Origin: an uncultured Alphaproteobacteria bacterium | GTDB taxonomy: Bacteria > Pseudomonadota > Alphaproteobacteria > RF32 > CAG-239 | Direction: 5' to 3' | DNA length: 25,364 nucleotides | NCBI GenBank assembly: GCA_934271195.1 | Contig: CAKQRB010000037.1 | Span: 1 to 25,364 of the forward strand | Part shown: positions 1-7,483 of the stretch, piece by piece | Layout of the letters: each line of letters starts with the position of its first letter | Position numbering within the stretch: the stretch's first letter is position 1 | The notes under the pieces: model-generated | Databases searched by the model: none | What the model was told of the DNA's origin: nothing | The model's input: only the letters and a program-made list of their open reading frames with translations | Position numbers and translations under genes: made by a program

Positions 1-121
1 TACGGGTAGCAAGTAATTTTCGCCCTGTCAGACCGTCATGCGCCCTTAAGGCGTTCGCTGGCACTGTTAGGGTTATACCCGCATGTGAAGAACCCCACGT
101 TTTACGTGGGGGTTCCTTTTT
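1..121 (+). repeat. 121-bp terminal inverted repeat, left copy, ending in a terminator hairpin
   Basis: This segment is a perfect reverse complement of 25238-25358. Read on the + strand it is about 88 bases with small internal palindromes (CGCC..GGCG near 41-53; GGGTtatACCC near 70-80), then GTGAAGAA, then a strong hairpin (ACCCCACGT ttt ACGTGGGGGT) and a T run. It therefore looks like the 3' end of an RNA that enters from outside the window. A GTGAAG-type sequence followed by a CCCC/GGGG hairpin resembles the right end of IS200/IS605 (tnpB) elements, where the omega RNA ends, but no transposase is visible here. That identification is inference. The plain alternative is a dispersed intergenic repeat at which an assembly broke. 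Confidence 0.6.
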
Positions 122-125
122 TTTT
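88..125 (+). terminator. Rho-independent terminator closing the left repeat
   Basis: A GC-rich stem (AACCCCACGT with ACGTGGGGGTT) and a three- or four-base loop are followed by nine T residues at 117-125. It points rightwards, so it would stop transcription entering from the left, before the promoter at 155-183. Confidence 0.75.
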
Positions 126-154
126 ATTTCCCGCTTATAACCTGATTTTTTTAC

Positions 155-183
155 TTGAGATATTTCGATTCTCATAGTAAAAT
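155..183 (+). promoter_or_regulatory. sigma-70 promoter for the SNase-like/trkH operon
   Basis: TTGAGA at 155-160 and TAAAAT at 178-183 are separated by exactly 17 bases. This predicts a transcript start near 190, about 40 bases before the first gene. It lies just downstream of the left terminator, as expected for a new transcription unit. Confidence 0.6.
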
Positions 184-231
184 CCGAGCAAATGATTAAT
201 AACAATTTGCAGCCTTGTTTCGGCGCAAAAG

Positions 232-1095
232 ATGAAAGTGTTGAAAATGAGAAGAAGAGAGAATGACCGGATTGAACTGACCGGATTTCCAAAATATCTG
301 CATAAATTTGTAATGTTTATAACCTTTCCGCTTCGCAAACCGGCAATCGTTATTCCTTTGCTGATTTTAGCATACCTCATTCCGACCTTTATCGGTGCCA
401 AACCGGCCGAAGTCCACTTGTGGTATTATCACAAAATTACGGGATTGTTCAGCTCGGTCAAAGACAAAGTGCAGGATACCGGCAAAAACATTATTCCCGA
501 AGCCGTAAAAGATCTAAGCAAACAAACAATTGACACTTTCCGCGGCCGCGAAGACAATGCCGATAAAGTAGTAAACCAGCCGGCAAACAATCCGCAGGCT
601 ATTCGTCGTCAAATGTTTGAAAAAGCAAAAAACAATGAACCTGCCGCTCTTGACATAATGCAACAGCCCGATGACATCCGCATTGCGCAGGTTGTTTCGC
701 AGGAAGATGTTTCCGTTGCCGCTGAGCCAAAACCCGTGACCAAACCTGTCTTGACTGAAGACAGCAAGGAAAAAGCTCAAAAAAAGCTGGATTTGATTTA
801 TCTTGTCACACCGCAAGAATTTAGCGGAGAAGCCCGCATCCGCAATGCCAATGAAATTATCATTGACGGCAACACCATCTTTTTATTCGGCATTTATGTC
901 GACCCGACATCAGCCAAAGGTATTGAAGCAAAAGCCTACCTGCAAAAACTCATTGACGGAAACTCCGTCAAATGTATTGCCGAAGCCTACACCAAACAAG
1001 GCTATGCCACGGCTTTGTGCTTTGCCAACGGCAAAAACCTCAATCATGAGATGGTTGACAGCGGTTATTCCAAAAACGTAGCTCTGGAAAGATAA
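232..1095 (+). CDS. Membrane-anchored SNase-like (thermonuclease-fold) protein, probably not catalytic
   Basis: This 287-residue protein has a basic N terminus, one hydrophobic segment at about residues 37-55, a long Lys/Gln/Asp-rich linker, and a C-terminal domain at about 196-285 that reads like the staphylococcal nuclease (OB-fold) family: IDGNTIFLFGI, then KAYLQKLIDGNSVKC, then GYATALCFANGKNLNHEMV. In active SNases the pattern is DGDT, RL.GIDxPE and YGR. Here DGDT is DGNT, the arginine before the beta-strand is replaced by a hydrophobic residue, GID is GIY, and the YGR arginine is missing. Metal-binding and catalytic residues are thus mostly lost, and a binding or structural role is more likely. 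ATG at 232 is used; an in-frame ATG at 247 is possible and neither has a strong ribosome-binding site. trkH begins 4 bases after its stop, so the two are probably co-transcribed. Confidence 0.7.
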   Translation: MKVLKMRRRENDRIELTGFPKYLHKFVMFITFPLRKPAIVIPLLILAYLIPTFIGAKPAEVHLWYYHKITGLFSSVKDKVQDTGKNIIPEAVKDLSKQTIDTFRGREDNADKVVNQPANNPQAIRRQMFEKAKNNEPAALDIMQQPDDIRIAQVVSQEDVSVAAEPKPVTKPVLTEDSKEKAQKKLDLIYLVTPQEFSGEARIRNANEIIIDGNTIFLFGIYVDPTSAKGIEAKAYLQKLIDGNSVKCIAEAYTKQGYATALCFANGKNLNHEMVDSGYSKNVALER

Positions 1096-1099
1096 CGCC

Positions 1100-2545
1100 A
1101 TGTGGCAGCCGGTTTTCATGGTCAGCGGTTTTTTTGTAAGCATTATGGGACTGGCTATGTTGATTCCCGCCGCCCTTGACATCTATGATACCGGCAGCAA
1201 CTGGTCATATTTTCTCAATTCGTCAATAATTTCGCTGTTTCTCGGCGTTTCCTTGTTTTTGGCCAATTATACGGAAATCAAAAAACTCAACCTTCAACAG
1301 GGATACCTTTTGACGGTCGGCAGCTGGATTTGTGTTATTGTTATCTCGGCCTTTCCGTTTGTGCAAACCGGCGTTTCTCACACTTTTGCAGATGCCTTGT
1401 TTGAATCCGCTTCCGGACTGACCGGTACAGGCGCCACCATTTTTGCTAATCTTGAAAAACTTCCGCGTTCTGTTTTGCTTTGGCGTTCACTGCTTTGCGG
1501 ACTGGGCGGGGTAGGGATTGTGGTTTTTGCTATTGCCATACTGCCGTTTTTGGGCATCGGCGGTATGCAGATTTTCCAGCATGAAAGTTCGGACTTTAAT
1601 GACAAGCTGATGCCAAAACTCAGCTATCTGGCCAAAAGAATCATTTTTATTTACCTGTTGCTTCTTCTCTGTTGTTTTTTATCGTTAAAATTCTCTGGCA
1701 TGAACTGGTTTGATGCCTTGAATCATGCTCTGAGCACCGTCGCAACCTGCGGCTTCTCAACCAAAAACAGTTCAATTGCTTTTTATGACAGTGCAACCAT
1801 AGACGCAGTCGTGACTATATTTATGGTTTTAGGCTCCCTGCCACTGACTTACTATTACGTTGTTATCATCAACAAAAACATTCATTCTTTGCGGGCGGCT
1901 CAGGTTGCATTTTTCTTCAAATTGCTGGCGTTTTACATTCTGACAACGACCCTGTGGCTCTGGCAGTCTGACTACTATCCGAACTTCTGGACGGCTTTGC
2001 GCTTTGCCTCTTTCAACGTTGTTTCCGTAACAACCACAACCGGATACGCCTCAACTGATTACCTGCTGTGGGGCAATCTCAGCAACGTCATTTTTCTGAT
2101 ATTTGCCTTAACCGGCGGTTGTACCGGTTCAACCACAGGATCAATAAAAATCTTTCGCTGGCAGGTTATGATTGCATTTGTAAAAAAACACCTAATCTCA
2201 GCCGTTGAACCCAATCGCGTTGTTCCTGTTAAAATCGGCACACTCGCCAGCGACAATAAAGTGGTTGCCTCAGTCTTTGTTTTCCTTTCGGCATATTTTT
2301 TCAGCACCATCGTTCTGACCTGTCTTCTGGCTCTTGCCGATCTGGACTTCACAACGGCTTTCAGCGCCGTCATCGGTTGCATTACCAATACCGGCCCCGG
2401 AATCGGGAAAATCATCGGCCCCGTCGGCAATTACAGTTCGTTAAGCGAATATTGCAAATATATTCTTTCTTTCGCTATGCTGCTCGGTCGGCTGGAAATC
2501 ATGACAATTCTGGTCATTATGACCCGCAATTTCTGGAAACAATAA
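1100..2545 (+). CDS. trkH: Trk-type potassium uptake membrane protein TrkH
   Basis: This is the pore-forming subunit of a Trk/Ktr K+ transporter in the inner membrane; 481 residues is normal for TrkH. The four selectivity-filter loops of the superfamily are visible: TGTGAT at 108-113, TCGFS at 216-220, TTTTGYAS at 311-318 and TNTGPGIG at 429-436. Many hydrophobic segments surround them. The conserved arginine-containing last helix (LLGRLEIMTI, 461-470) closes the protein. It starts 4 bases after the SNase-like gene. No TrkA NAD-binding regulatory subunit lies nearby, so TrkA is presumably encoded elsewhere. Confidence 0.95.
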   Translation: MWQPVFMVSGFFVSIMGLAMLIPAALDIYDTGSNWSYFLNSSIISLFLGVSLFLANYTEIKKLNLQQGYLLTVGSWICVIVISAFPFVQTGVSHTFADALFESASGLTGTGATIFANLEKLPRSVLLWRSLLCGLGGVGIVVFAIAILPFLGIGGMQIFQHESSDFNDKLMPKLSYLAKRIIFIYLLLLLCCFLSLKFSGMNWFDALNHALSTVATCGFSTKNSSIAFYDSATIDAVVTIFMVLGSLPLTYYYVVIINKNIHSLRAAQVAFFFKLLAFYILTTTLWLWQSDYYPNFWTALRFASFNVVSVTTTTGYASTDYLLWGNLSNVIFLIFALTGGCTGSTTGSIKIFRWQVMIAFVKKHLISAVEPNRVVPVKIGTLASDNKVVASVFVFLSAYFFSTIVLTCLLALADLDFTTAFSAVIGCITNTGPGIGKIIGPVGNYSSLSEYCKYILSFAMLLGRLEIMTILVIMTRNFWKQ

Positions 2546-2548
2546 AAA

Positions 2549-2582
2549 TTGACAAAAAATAAAAATAATGATAATTACTAAT
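2549..2582 (+). promoter_or_regulatory. Promoter with an overlapping Fur-box-like sequence
   Basis: TTGACA at 2549-2554 and TAATTA at 2572-2577 are 17 bases apart, ahead of the gene at 2617. Positions 2564-2582 match the classical Fur-box consensus (GATAATGATAATCATTATC) at 14 of 19 positions by eye and overlap the -10 element. A weaker second match lies just downstream (GAAAATGATTATTAATTTA, starting near 2585). The background is very AT-rich, so the Fur reading is tentative; the promoter itself is better supported. Confidence 0.4.
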
Positions 2583-2616
2583 CTGAAAATGATTATTAAT
2601 TTAAAATTCTATTATT

Positions 2617-3690
2617 ATGAATCCGAAAAAAAACAAAGTATTATCCGAGTATTTCAAAAAAATTGAAAAAGCGGAGCAGGCGGTTTTGCAGTCTGATGAC
2701 ACTGATGCTGTCACATATCTTCTTAAAGACAGAAAAATCAGTGACAAAAGCATAAATTATCTTTTCCAGTTTGCAAAAAAGAAATATAAAATGATTTTTC
2801 TTGACAACAGGAAGAGTTTCACTCCCGCGGAACAGTGCGCAATTTGCACTTTCGGCTCGGCAGAAATGATAAAGAAGCTTATAGGCACACTTCGTGTTTT
2901 TGAACCACTGCATCCGAATGCAGAAAAAATATTGCTTGGTTCGACCAAACAGGCTTCCTTGTACTACTATATTTCTTACCTGAACCACACATTAGCTCCC
3001 GAAAATCTGCTACAGTTTTTCCAAACGGCTGATGCTTTGCTTATTGAAGACTACTTTCGGAAGCATAAATGCATTTCTATTGACAAAACAGCTTTTATTG
3101 AACTTGTAAAACGGGGCTTGGGAAATTTGTTCACTGCGAATTTTGACAACTGCTGTCCGACCAAAGAAGCCTTGTTGGCGGTGTTTGAAAGCGATATGGA
3201 AGAACTGAAAACCAAAATAATTCAACACAGACGTCTGACCGTTCAGTTTGATGCCGATTTTATCAAAAAATACGATTACGACAGCCTCATGAAATATCCT
3301 TTTTCACTTCTGACAACCGAAGCTCAAAAGATTTTATATGAACAAGATAAAGACCGGTTTTGGACTTACTGCCTGTCACATAAGATCAACGTTATCGATG
3401 AATATCAGGAAGAGTTGAGAACAGATAAAAATCGGGAAAAGCTCTGGCAGGAATGGCTCAAAAAAGGTTTTGTCACTCAGTGTATACTGAAAAATGTTAT
3501 TCTTCATGAACCGCGGCAGCTTCCGCTTTATATAAAGCACAATCCAAACATGAACTGGCCTGATGCTTGTTTGATAATTTCTCATGCGCCGGCTCCGATT
3601 GCAAAAGAAATGGCAAAAAAGTCAGCGCATCCGGATTGTCGTAAAGCTTATAAAAAACGCTTTAACTGGTTCCAAAGAACTTTCGGATAA
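2617..3690 (+). CDS. Unrecognised protein with helical-repeat character
   Basis: This is a 357-residue soluble protein without signal peptide or membrane segment; I do not recognise a named family. It is rich in Lys, Leu and Phe. Short helical phrases recur roughly every 26-31 residues: AEQAVLQ near 19, KSINYLFQF near 44, AEQCAIC near 71, AEKILLG near 102, NLLQFFQ near 130, KTAFIEL near 157, KEALLAVF near 183, EAQKIL near 235. This suggests a solenoid of short helical hairpins (ankyrin- or TPR-like in overall design), so a protein-binding role is plausible. It has its own promoter and a terminator shared with the convergent DUF2155 gene. The start has no clear Shine-Dalgarno (an AT-only leader). 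It looks more AT-rich than its neighbours. Confidence 0.7.
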   Translation: MNPKKNKVLSEYFKKIEKAEQAVLQSDDTDAVTYLLKDRKISDKSINYLFQFAKKKYKMIFLDNRKSFTPAEQCAICTFGSAEMIKKLIGTLRVFEPLHPNAEKILLGSTKQASLYYYISYLNHTLAPENLLQFFQTADALLIEDYFRKHKCISIDKTAFIELVKRGLGNLFTANFDNCCPTKEALLAVFESDMEELKTKIIQHRRLTVQFDADFIKKYDYDSLMKYPFSLLTTEAQKILYEQDKDRFWTYCLSHKINVIDEYQEELRTDKNREKLWQEWLKKGFVTQCILKNVILHEPRQLPLYIKHNPNMNWPDACLIISHAPAPIAKEMAKKSAHPDCRKAYKKRFNWFQRTFG

Positions 3691-3693
3691 TAC

Positions 3694-3730
3694 AAAAATC
3701 CCTCGACCTTACACAGGTCAAGGGATTTTG
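3694..3730. terminator. Bidirectional terminator between convergent genes
   Basis: AAAATCCCTcGACCT and AGGTCaAGGGATTTT form a long stem with one mismatch around a TACAC loop. It is flanked by A-rich sequence on the left and T-rich sequence on the right. It can end both the 2617-3690 gene (+) and the DUF2155 operon (-). Confidence 0.8.
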
Positions 3731-3747
3731 TGTTTTAAAGCCTCAGA

Positions 3748-4890
3748 CTATTCTGCCAGCGATTCTGCCTGAATGTCCGATTTGGACTCCGGCGCTTCAA
3801 GCTCAATCAGCTGATCTTCGTCAATCATGCCGTTTTCCTCAATTTCGTCACCGGTTACCAGCGGAATTTCCTCAGCCATATTCTTTTCTTCATGAATCTC
3901 CGTATTTTCCAGCTCTTCAGAAGAAATCGGCTTGGCGTTTTTTAACAATTCCGGTAACATAGCCTCATGTTCTGGCGTTAGAACAATACCTTCTCCATCG
4001 CTGTTTTTCACATTTTCCGTCTCCGAAACCGCTTTGTCCTCGCCGCCTTTTTTAATGACAATAAAATCACTCGGCAATTCCTCAACAGGTGCTGCTACCG
4101 GTTTTTCTTCATATTTCGGAGCTTCGGTCGTCCCGTCTCTGTTAATTTTAATCAACGCTTTGGGCGCATCTTCATCTTGTGGCAAATCAGGCTCGGCAAC
4201 CTTGTCTTTATTGTCAGTAACCGACTGTCCATCTGCGTTTTTGGCTTTTTTAAATTCGGCAATGGCTTTTTCGGCTTCCTCTTCAATACCCAACTGCGCT
4301 TCATCAGCTACAGCCGGATTCTCTACAGCGCTTCCGCCGCTTATCACCTTTTCTTCCTCAGCTTTTTGAACTGCGGCTTCAGCCTCAGCCACACTTTCTT
4401 TACGCGGACGGGGCAGGGACGGCTCTTTGTCATCTTCGGCCTTTTGACCAATGCTGTTGCGTATTTTCAGTTCTTCTTCCGTCAAAAGCTTAGACCTGTC
4501 AACGTCCATATTCAGACATTTAAGAAGCCATACGTCATAAATCGGATGAGCCACGGCATTGAGCGCCGGAGAAGAAGACATCATCCAGCCGCGAAAAATA
4601 TTGACCGGATTCTCCGTCTGATAATTATCCACCACGTCAACATAAGCAAAATTCTCAGGCGTTTCTTCAGGAGATCTGCTTTTGCAGGAACGGACAACAA
4701 TCGAAAAAGTTCCGTATTCAGCCTGACCGTTAACCGGCACCTCCACAATAGATACCTTGCCGGTAATCTTGTCCATTGCCTGCAATTGCGCAGTATTCAT
4801 TGCGATTTCACGAGCAACCGCACTCCCTGCATAGAAAGCGGAGCAGAGCGCAACCGCGCTCAAAAGTCTATTTATTCTCGCTGCTACCAT
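3748..4890 (-). CDS. Secreted DUF2155-domain protein with long acidic C-terminal extension
   Basis: The 380-residue product has a typical Sec signal peptide (LSAVALCSAFYAGSAVA, cleavage after about residue 26). A DUF2155 domain follows at about 35-130, with the family's hallmarks: one half about an alternative to a core C (VVRSCKSRSPEETPENFAYV), the FRGWMMSSSPALNAVAHPIYDVWLLKC stretch split here as FRGWMMSSSPALNAV and AHPIYDVWLLKC. The family is mostly alphaproteobacterial and its biochemical role is unknown. Residues about 135-380 form a low-complexity Glu/Ala/Lys/Asp-rich tail, much longer than in usual members, probably disordered in the periplasm. The ATG at 4890 overlaps the end of the upstream mlaD-like gene by 23 bases, indicating one operon. 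Position next to MCE proteins suggests an envelope function. Confidence 0.8.
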   Translation of the reverse strand: MVAARINRLLSAVALCSAFYAGSAVAREIAMNTAQLQAMDKITGKVSIVEVPVNGQAEYGTFSIVVRSCKSRSPEETPENFAYVDVVDNYQTENPVNIFRGWMMSSSPALNAVAHPIYDVWLLKCLNMDVDRSKLLTEEELKIRNSIGQKAEDDKEPSLPRPRKESVAEAEAAVQKAEEEKVISGGSAVENPAVADEAQLGIEEEAEKAIAEFKKAKNADGQSVTDNKDKVAEPDLPQDEDAPKALIKINRDGTTEAPKYEEKPVAAPVEELPSDFIVIKKGGEDKAVSETENVKNSDGEGIVLTPEHEAMLPELLKNAKPISSEELENTEIHEEKNMAEEIPLVTGDEIEENGMIDEDQLIELEAPESKSDIQAESLAE

Positions 4891-5332
4891 TATCGGTCAC
4901 CATAAAAATAATTTCACCGACCATATCTTCCAAAGTCTTAAAGTCTTTAGTATTTTTAATCATATCGCCGTCTTTCAGGAAAACATTTTCTTTCCCCGGC
5001 TCAATTTTAATAAACTTGTCGCCGACCAACCCATCGCCGACAATAACAGCTGTACTGTCAACCGGCAGTTCAATATTGGAAGCCAAACTCATCTTGACAT
5101 CGGCGGAATAGTCCTCGGTATCCAAAGTCTGCCCGATAACCGTACCAACCTTAATACCGTTGATTCTCACGTCAGACCCCACGTTCAAGCCGCCGACTTT
5201 CAAAAACTTCGCTGTAACCGTGTATCCTTTAACCACTTGCAAATCCGAAACATTATAAGCAAAATACAGGAAGAACGCGGCCACCAGAACCACGACAATA
5301 CCCATGATTGTTTCTACAGGCTTCTTATTCAT
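4868..5332 (-). CDS. mlaD: MlaD/MCE-family lipid transport protein (second copy)
   Basis: This 154-residue protein has one N-terminal membrane anchor (about 10-26, GIVVVLVAAFFLYFAYNV) and a single periplasmic MCE domain, as in MlaD, the substrate-binding hexamer of the Mla phospholipid pathway. MCE signature phrases are visible: FLKVGGLNVGSDVRINGIKVG, split around the G-L-x-x-G-x-x-V-R core, then GLVGDKFIKIEPG. The ATG at 5332 is chosen because AAGGAG sits 9 bases before it; the in-frame TTG at 5341 directly abuts that sequence. It follows the first MCE gene by 26 bases and overlaps the DUF2155 gene. The ATPase (MlaF) and permease (MlaE) are not in this window. Confidence 0.85.
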   Translation of the reverse strand: MNKKPVETIMGIVVVLVAAFFLYFAYNVSDLQVVKGYTVTAKFLKVGGLNVGSDVRINGIKVGTVIGQTLDTEDYSADVKMSLASNIELPVDSTAVIVGDGLVGDKFIKIEPGKENVFLKDGDMIKNTKDFKTLEDMVGEIIFMVTDNGSSENK

Positions 5333-5358
5333 AAACTCCAACTCCTTAAATTACACAA

Positions 5359-5847
5359 TTATTTATTTTTATTACGATTATTTTTGCCGATGCTGACGAT
5401 TCTGTCGAGCAGTTCTTCAATAACCATGGCATCCTGAGTATAAGAGAACTCGCCGCCGGCCGGAATATAATCTTCGGATCCGCCGGCCTCAATTTCAATA
5501 TACTTCGGTCCCATCAGCCCCGAACTGACAATTGAGGCACTGCTGTCATCGGGAATGTTAATTCCGTCTTTAATCTCCAAAGTCAATATAGCTTTAAAAT
5601 TGTCATCCAGCTTGGCATCAACCACACGTCCGATGGTCATTCCCGCCAGACGCACCAAATCGCCAACCAAAAGGCCGTCCGTACGATTATAACGCGCCAT
5701 CACGGAATAGTATGTTCCACCTTCGGCATGCTCAATATTTTTGCGGCCGGCCACGAACAACACACCGACGGCAATCAAAAACAAGGCCACCCACAATCCG
5801 GTTTTCAGGGAACGGGCTTCTTCTTTGGAATAAACTTCTTCAGACAT
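5359..5847 (-). CDS. MlaD/MCE-family lipid transport protein (first copy)
   Basis: This 162-residue MCE protein has a short cytoplasmic N terminus (MSEEVYSKEEARSLKTG), one membrane segment (about 18-33) and an MCE domain with YNRTDGLLVGDLVRLAGMTIG split at the G-L-x-x-G-D-x-V-R core and SGLMGPKYIEIEAGG. The frame remains open upstream to 6066, but GGAG lies 5 bases before the ATG at 5847 and the upstream translation is low-complexity hydrophobic, so 5847 is the start. It heads the three-gene operon MCE-MCE-DUF2155. The two MCE proteins are clearly different in sequence, so they could form a mixed hexamer or serve separate transporters; this cannot be decided here. Confidence 0.85.
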   Translation of the reverse strand: MSEEVYSKEEARSLKTGLWVALFLIAVGVLFVAGRKNIEHAEGGTYYSVMARYNRTDGLLVGDLVRLAGMTIGRVVDAKLDDNFKAILTLEIKDGINIPDDSSASIVSSGLMGPKYIEIEAGGSEDYIPAGGEFSYTQDAMVIEELLDRIVSIGKNNRNKNK

Positions 5848-5941
5848 TTCAACTCCAATATAATATTTTTTTTCGTTTTGCATATATAAATAAAGTAAAA
5901 TAACGTTTTTGTCACCAACCTTTTTGAAAAAATGAAAAAAG

Positions 5942-5972
5942 TTGTTAAAATTTAAAATTAACTTGCTAATAT
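5942..5972 (+). promoter_or_regulatory. Possible promoter for the Gld-like ABC operon
   Basis: TTGTTA at 5942-5947 and TAATAT at 5967-5972 are 19 bases apart, longer than ideal. They lie in the 160-base AT-rich divergent region between the MCE operon (-) and the ABC operon (+). AAGGAG follows at about 5974-5979 but is too far (about 28 bases) from the ATG at 6008 to be its ribosome-binding site, and no in-frame start lies closer to it. Confidence 0.35.
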
Positions 5973-6007
5973 AAAGGAGAGATAGCAAACAAAGCCGGAT
6001 AAAAACA

Positions 6008-6727
6008 ATGATTACAGTCAAAAACCTGTGCAAAGATTTTAATAATATAAAAGCACTGAATAACATAAACTTTACCGTTAGACACGGAGAAATTGTAGCG
6101 CTTCTGGGTCCGAACGGCGCCGGAAAATCAACGCTGATGCGCCTGCTTTCCGGTTACATTGATCCCACGGCCGGAGAAATTGAAATTTTTAAACAAAATT
6201 ACAACGACAACAGACGGCAAATCCTTTCCGAACTCGGCTATGTGCCGGAAAATGCTTCGCTGTACGGTGAAATGACCGTCTTTGAATTTTTAAAATTCAT
6301 GGCGGTGACCCGCGGCCTTGCATCAGCAGAAACCGGAAAAAGGATTTCCGAACTCACTCGGCAGTTTGAACTGGACAATGTGCTGACACAGAAATGCGAA
6401 ACCTTGTCCAAAGGCTTCAAACGGCGGGTTGCTGTTGCCGGCATATTGACGTCATCTCCGCGTATCCTGATTTTAGACGAACCGACCGAAGGCCTTGATC
6501 CCAACCAGAAATTTATGTTCAGACAATTTCTGAAAGACTACGCCCGTAAGAACATCGTCATTATCTCTACCCATATCATGGAAGAGGTGACCGCTTTGGC
6601 TTCCCGTGTGCTTCTGCTCAACCGCGGCAAACTGGTAAAAGACACGACCGCCGCCCTTCTGAGCGAATTAAGCCCCGATAACAGTCTGGAAACAGCCTTC
6701 CGTCGCATTACCCAACAAAAACAATAA
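6008..6727 (+). CDS. ABC transporter ATP-binding protein, GldA-like
   Basis: This 239-residue nucleotide-binding subunit shows Walker A GPNGAGKST (34-42), an ABC signature LSKGFKRRV (133-141, with Lys in place of the usual second Gly), Walker B ILILDEPTEGLD (153-164) and the H-loop STHIMEE (His 189). The LSKGFKRR form is typical of the GldA/NatA group of ABC-2 exporters. Together with the GldF-like permease and GldG-like protein that follow, this defines a Gld-type ABC system; in gliding Bacteroidetes GldAFG supports motility, but homologues occur in many non-gliding bacteria where the substrate is unknown. It is the first gene of the operon, 14 bases before the permease. Confidence 0.9.
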   Translation: MITVKNLCKDFNNIKALNNINFTVRHGEIVALLGPNGAGKSTLMRLLSGYIDPTAGEIEIFKQNYNDNRRQILSELGYVPENASLYGEMTVFEFLKFMAVTRGLASAETGKRISELTRQFELDNVLTQKCETLSKGFKRRVAVAGILTSSPRILILDEPTEGLDPNQKFMFRQFLKDYARKNIVIISTHIMEEVTALASRVLLLNRGKLVKDTTAALLSELSPDNSLETAFRRITQQKQ

Positions 6728-6741
6728 ATCAGGAGAATAAA

Positions 6742-7473
6742 ATGCTCAAACAAATCACTCTGATTTTTCAAAAAGAATTCTGTTCGTTCTTCCGTACCCG
6801 ACTGGCCTATTTTGTTCTGGGAATTTATCTTTTCTTAAGCATGTTTTGCACATTTTACATCGGACTGTATTTTGACGTTTTAAATGCCAACCTGTTCTCG
6901 TTTTTTTACTTTCAGGTAAACATCCTGATGTTGCTCGTTCCGGCGCTGACCATGCGGCTGTGGGCAGATGAATACAAAACCGGCAGCATAGAACTGCTCC
7001 TGACACAGCCTTTGTCTTACACCGCTGTCGTAATTGGCAAGTTTTTTGCCGCCTGGGGATTATGTCTGCTGATGCTGTTCTGTACCTTTCCGCTCTGGTT
7101 CTACACCGCAGCCAGTATTCCGTCCGACAATCTGAATATTGCCACTTCTTACTTCGGCTGTTTCTTAATTAGCGGCAGTATGTGCGCCATCGGCTGCATG
7201 GTATCTGCTTTCAACAAAAGCCCGATTGTCGCTTATCTGAGTAGCGTTTTATTACTCACATTATTGATTATCGTAAACTATAACTTTCTTTTTAACGGTC
7301 TTAATTTATCAGGAAGTCTGATTATCCGTTTTACCCAGTCGCTCAACTTTTTCTATCATCAAAGCACGCTGCTGAACGGGCAGCTCGGACTGGACAATAT
7401 AATATATTATGTAACTATCACGGTCTTGACGCTATGGCTCAACCGGATAACCATTGAATACAAACGCAGTTAG
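6742..7473 (+). CDS. ABC-2 type permease, GldF-like
   Basis: The 243-residue integral membrane protein begins with a short cytoplasmic stretch (LIFQKEFCSFFRTRLAY) typical of ABC-2 permeases. It has about six hydrophobic segments, and the motif MRLWADEYKTGSIELLLTQPLS, whose core ADEYKTGSIELLLTQP matches the GldF/ABC-2 family's intracellular loop (E..GT.E.L...P). It pairs with the preceding ATPase. A Shine-Dalgarno AGGAG sits about 6 bases before the ATG. It probably acts with the GldG-like protein encoded next. Confidence 0.88.
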   Translation: MLKQITLIFQKEFCSFFRTRLAYFVLGIYLFLSMFCTFYIGLYFDVLNANLFSFFYFQVNILMLLVPALTMRLWADEYKTGSIELLLTQPLSYTAVVIGKFFAAWGLCLLMLFCTFPLWFYTAASIPSDNLNIATSYFGCFLISGSMCAIGCMVSAFNKSPIVAYLSSVLLLTLLIIVNYNFLFNGLNLSGSLIIRFTQSLNFFYHQSTLLNGQLGLDNIIYYVTITVLTLWLNRITIEYKRS

Positions 7474-7483
7474 GAGCATGAAA

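Noticed and set aside
4177..4905. Long open frame on the plus strand (242 residues) opposite the DUF2155 gene
   Set aside because: It is a shadow of the low-complexity acidic coding sequence; the minus-strand gene has a signal peptide, family motifs and operon overlap.
5848..6066. Upstream extension of the first MCE gene by 73 residues
   Set aside because: The ATG at 5847 has GGAG at the right distance, and the extension is AT-driven hydrophobic sequence crossing the divergent promoter region.
7454..7483. TTG start of the GldG-like gene
   Set aside because: It would overlap the permease gene and has no ribosome-binding site, while ATG at 7484 has AGGAG 7 bases upstream.
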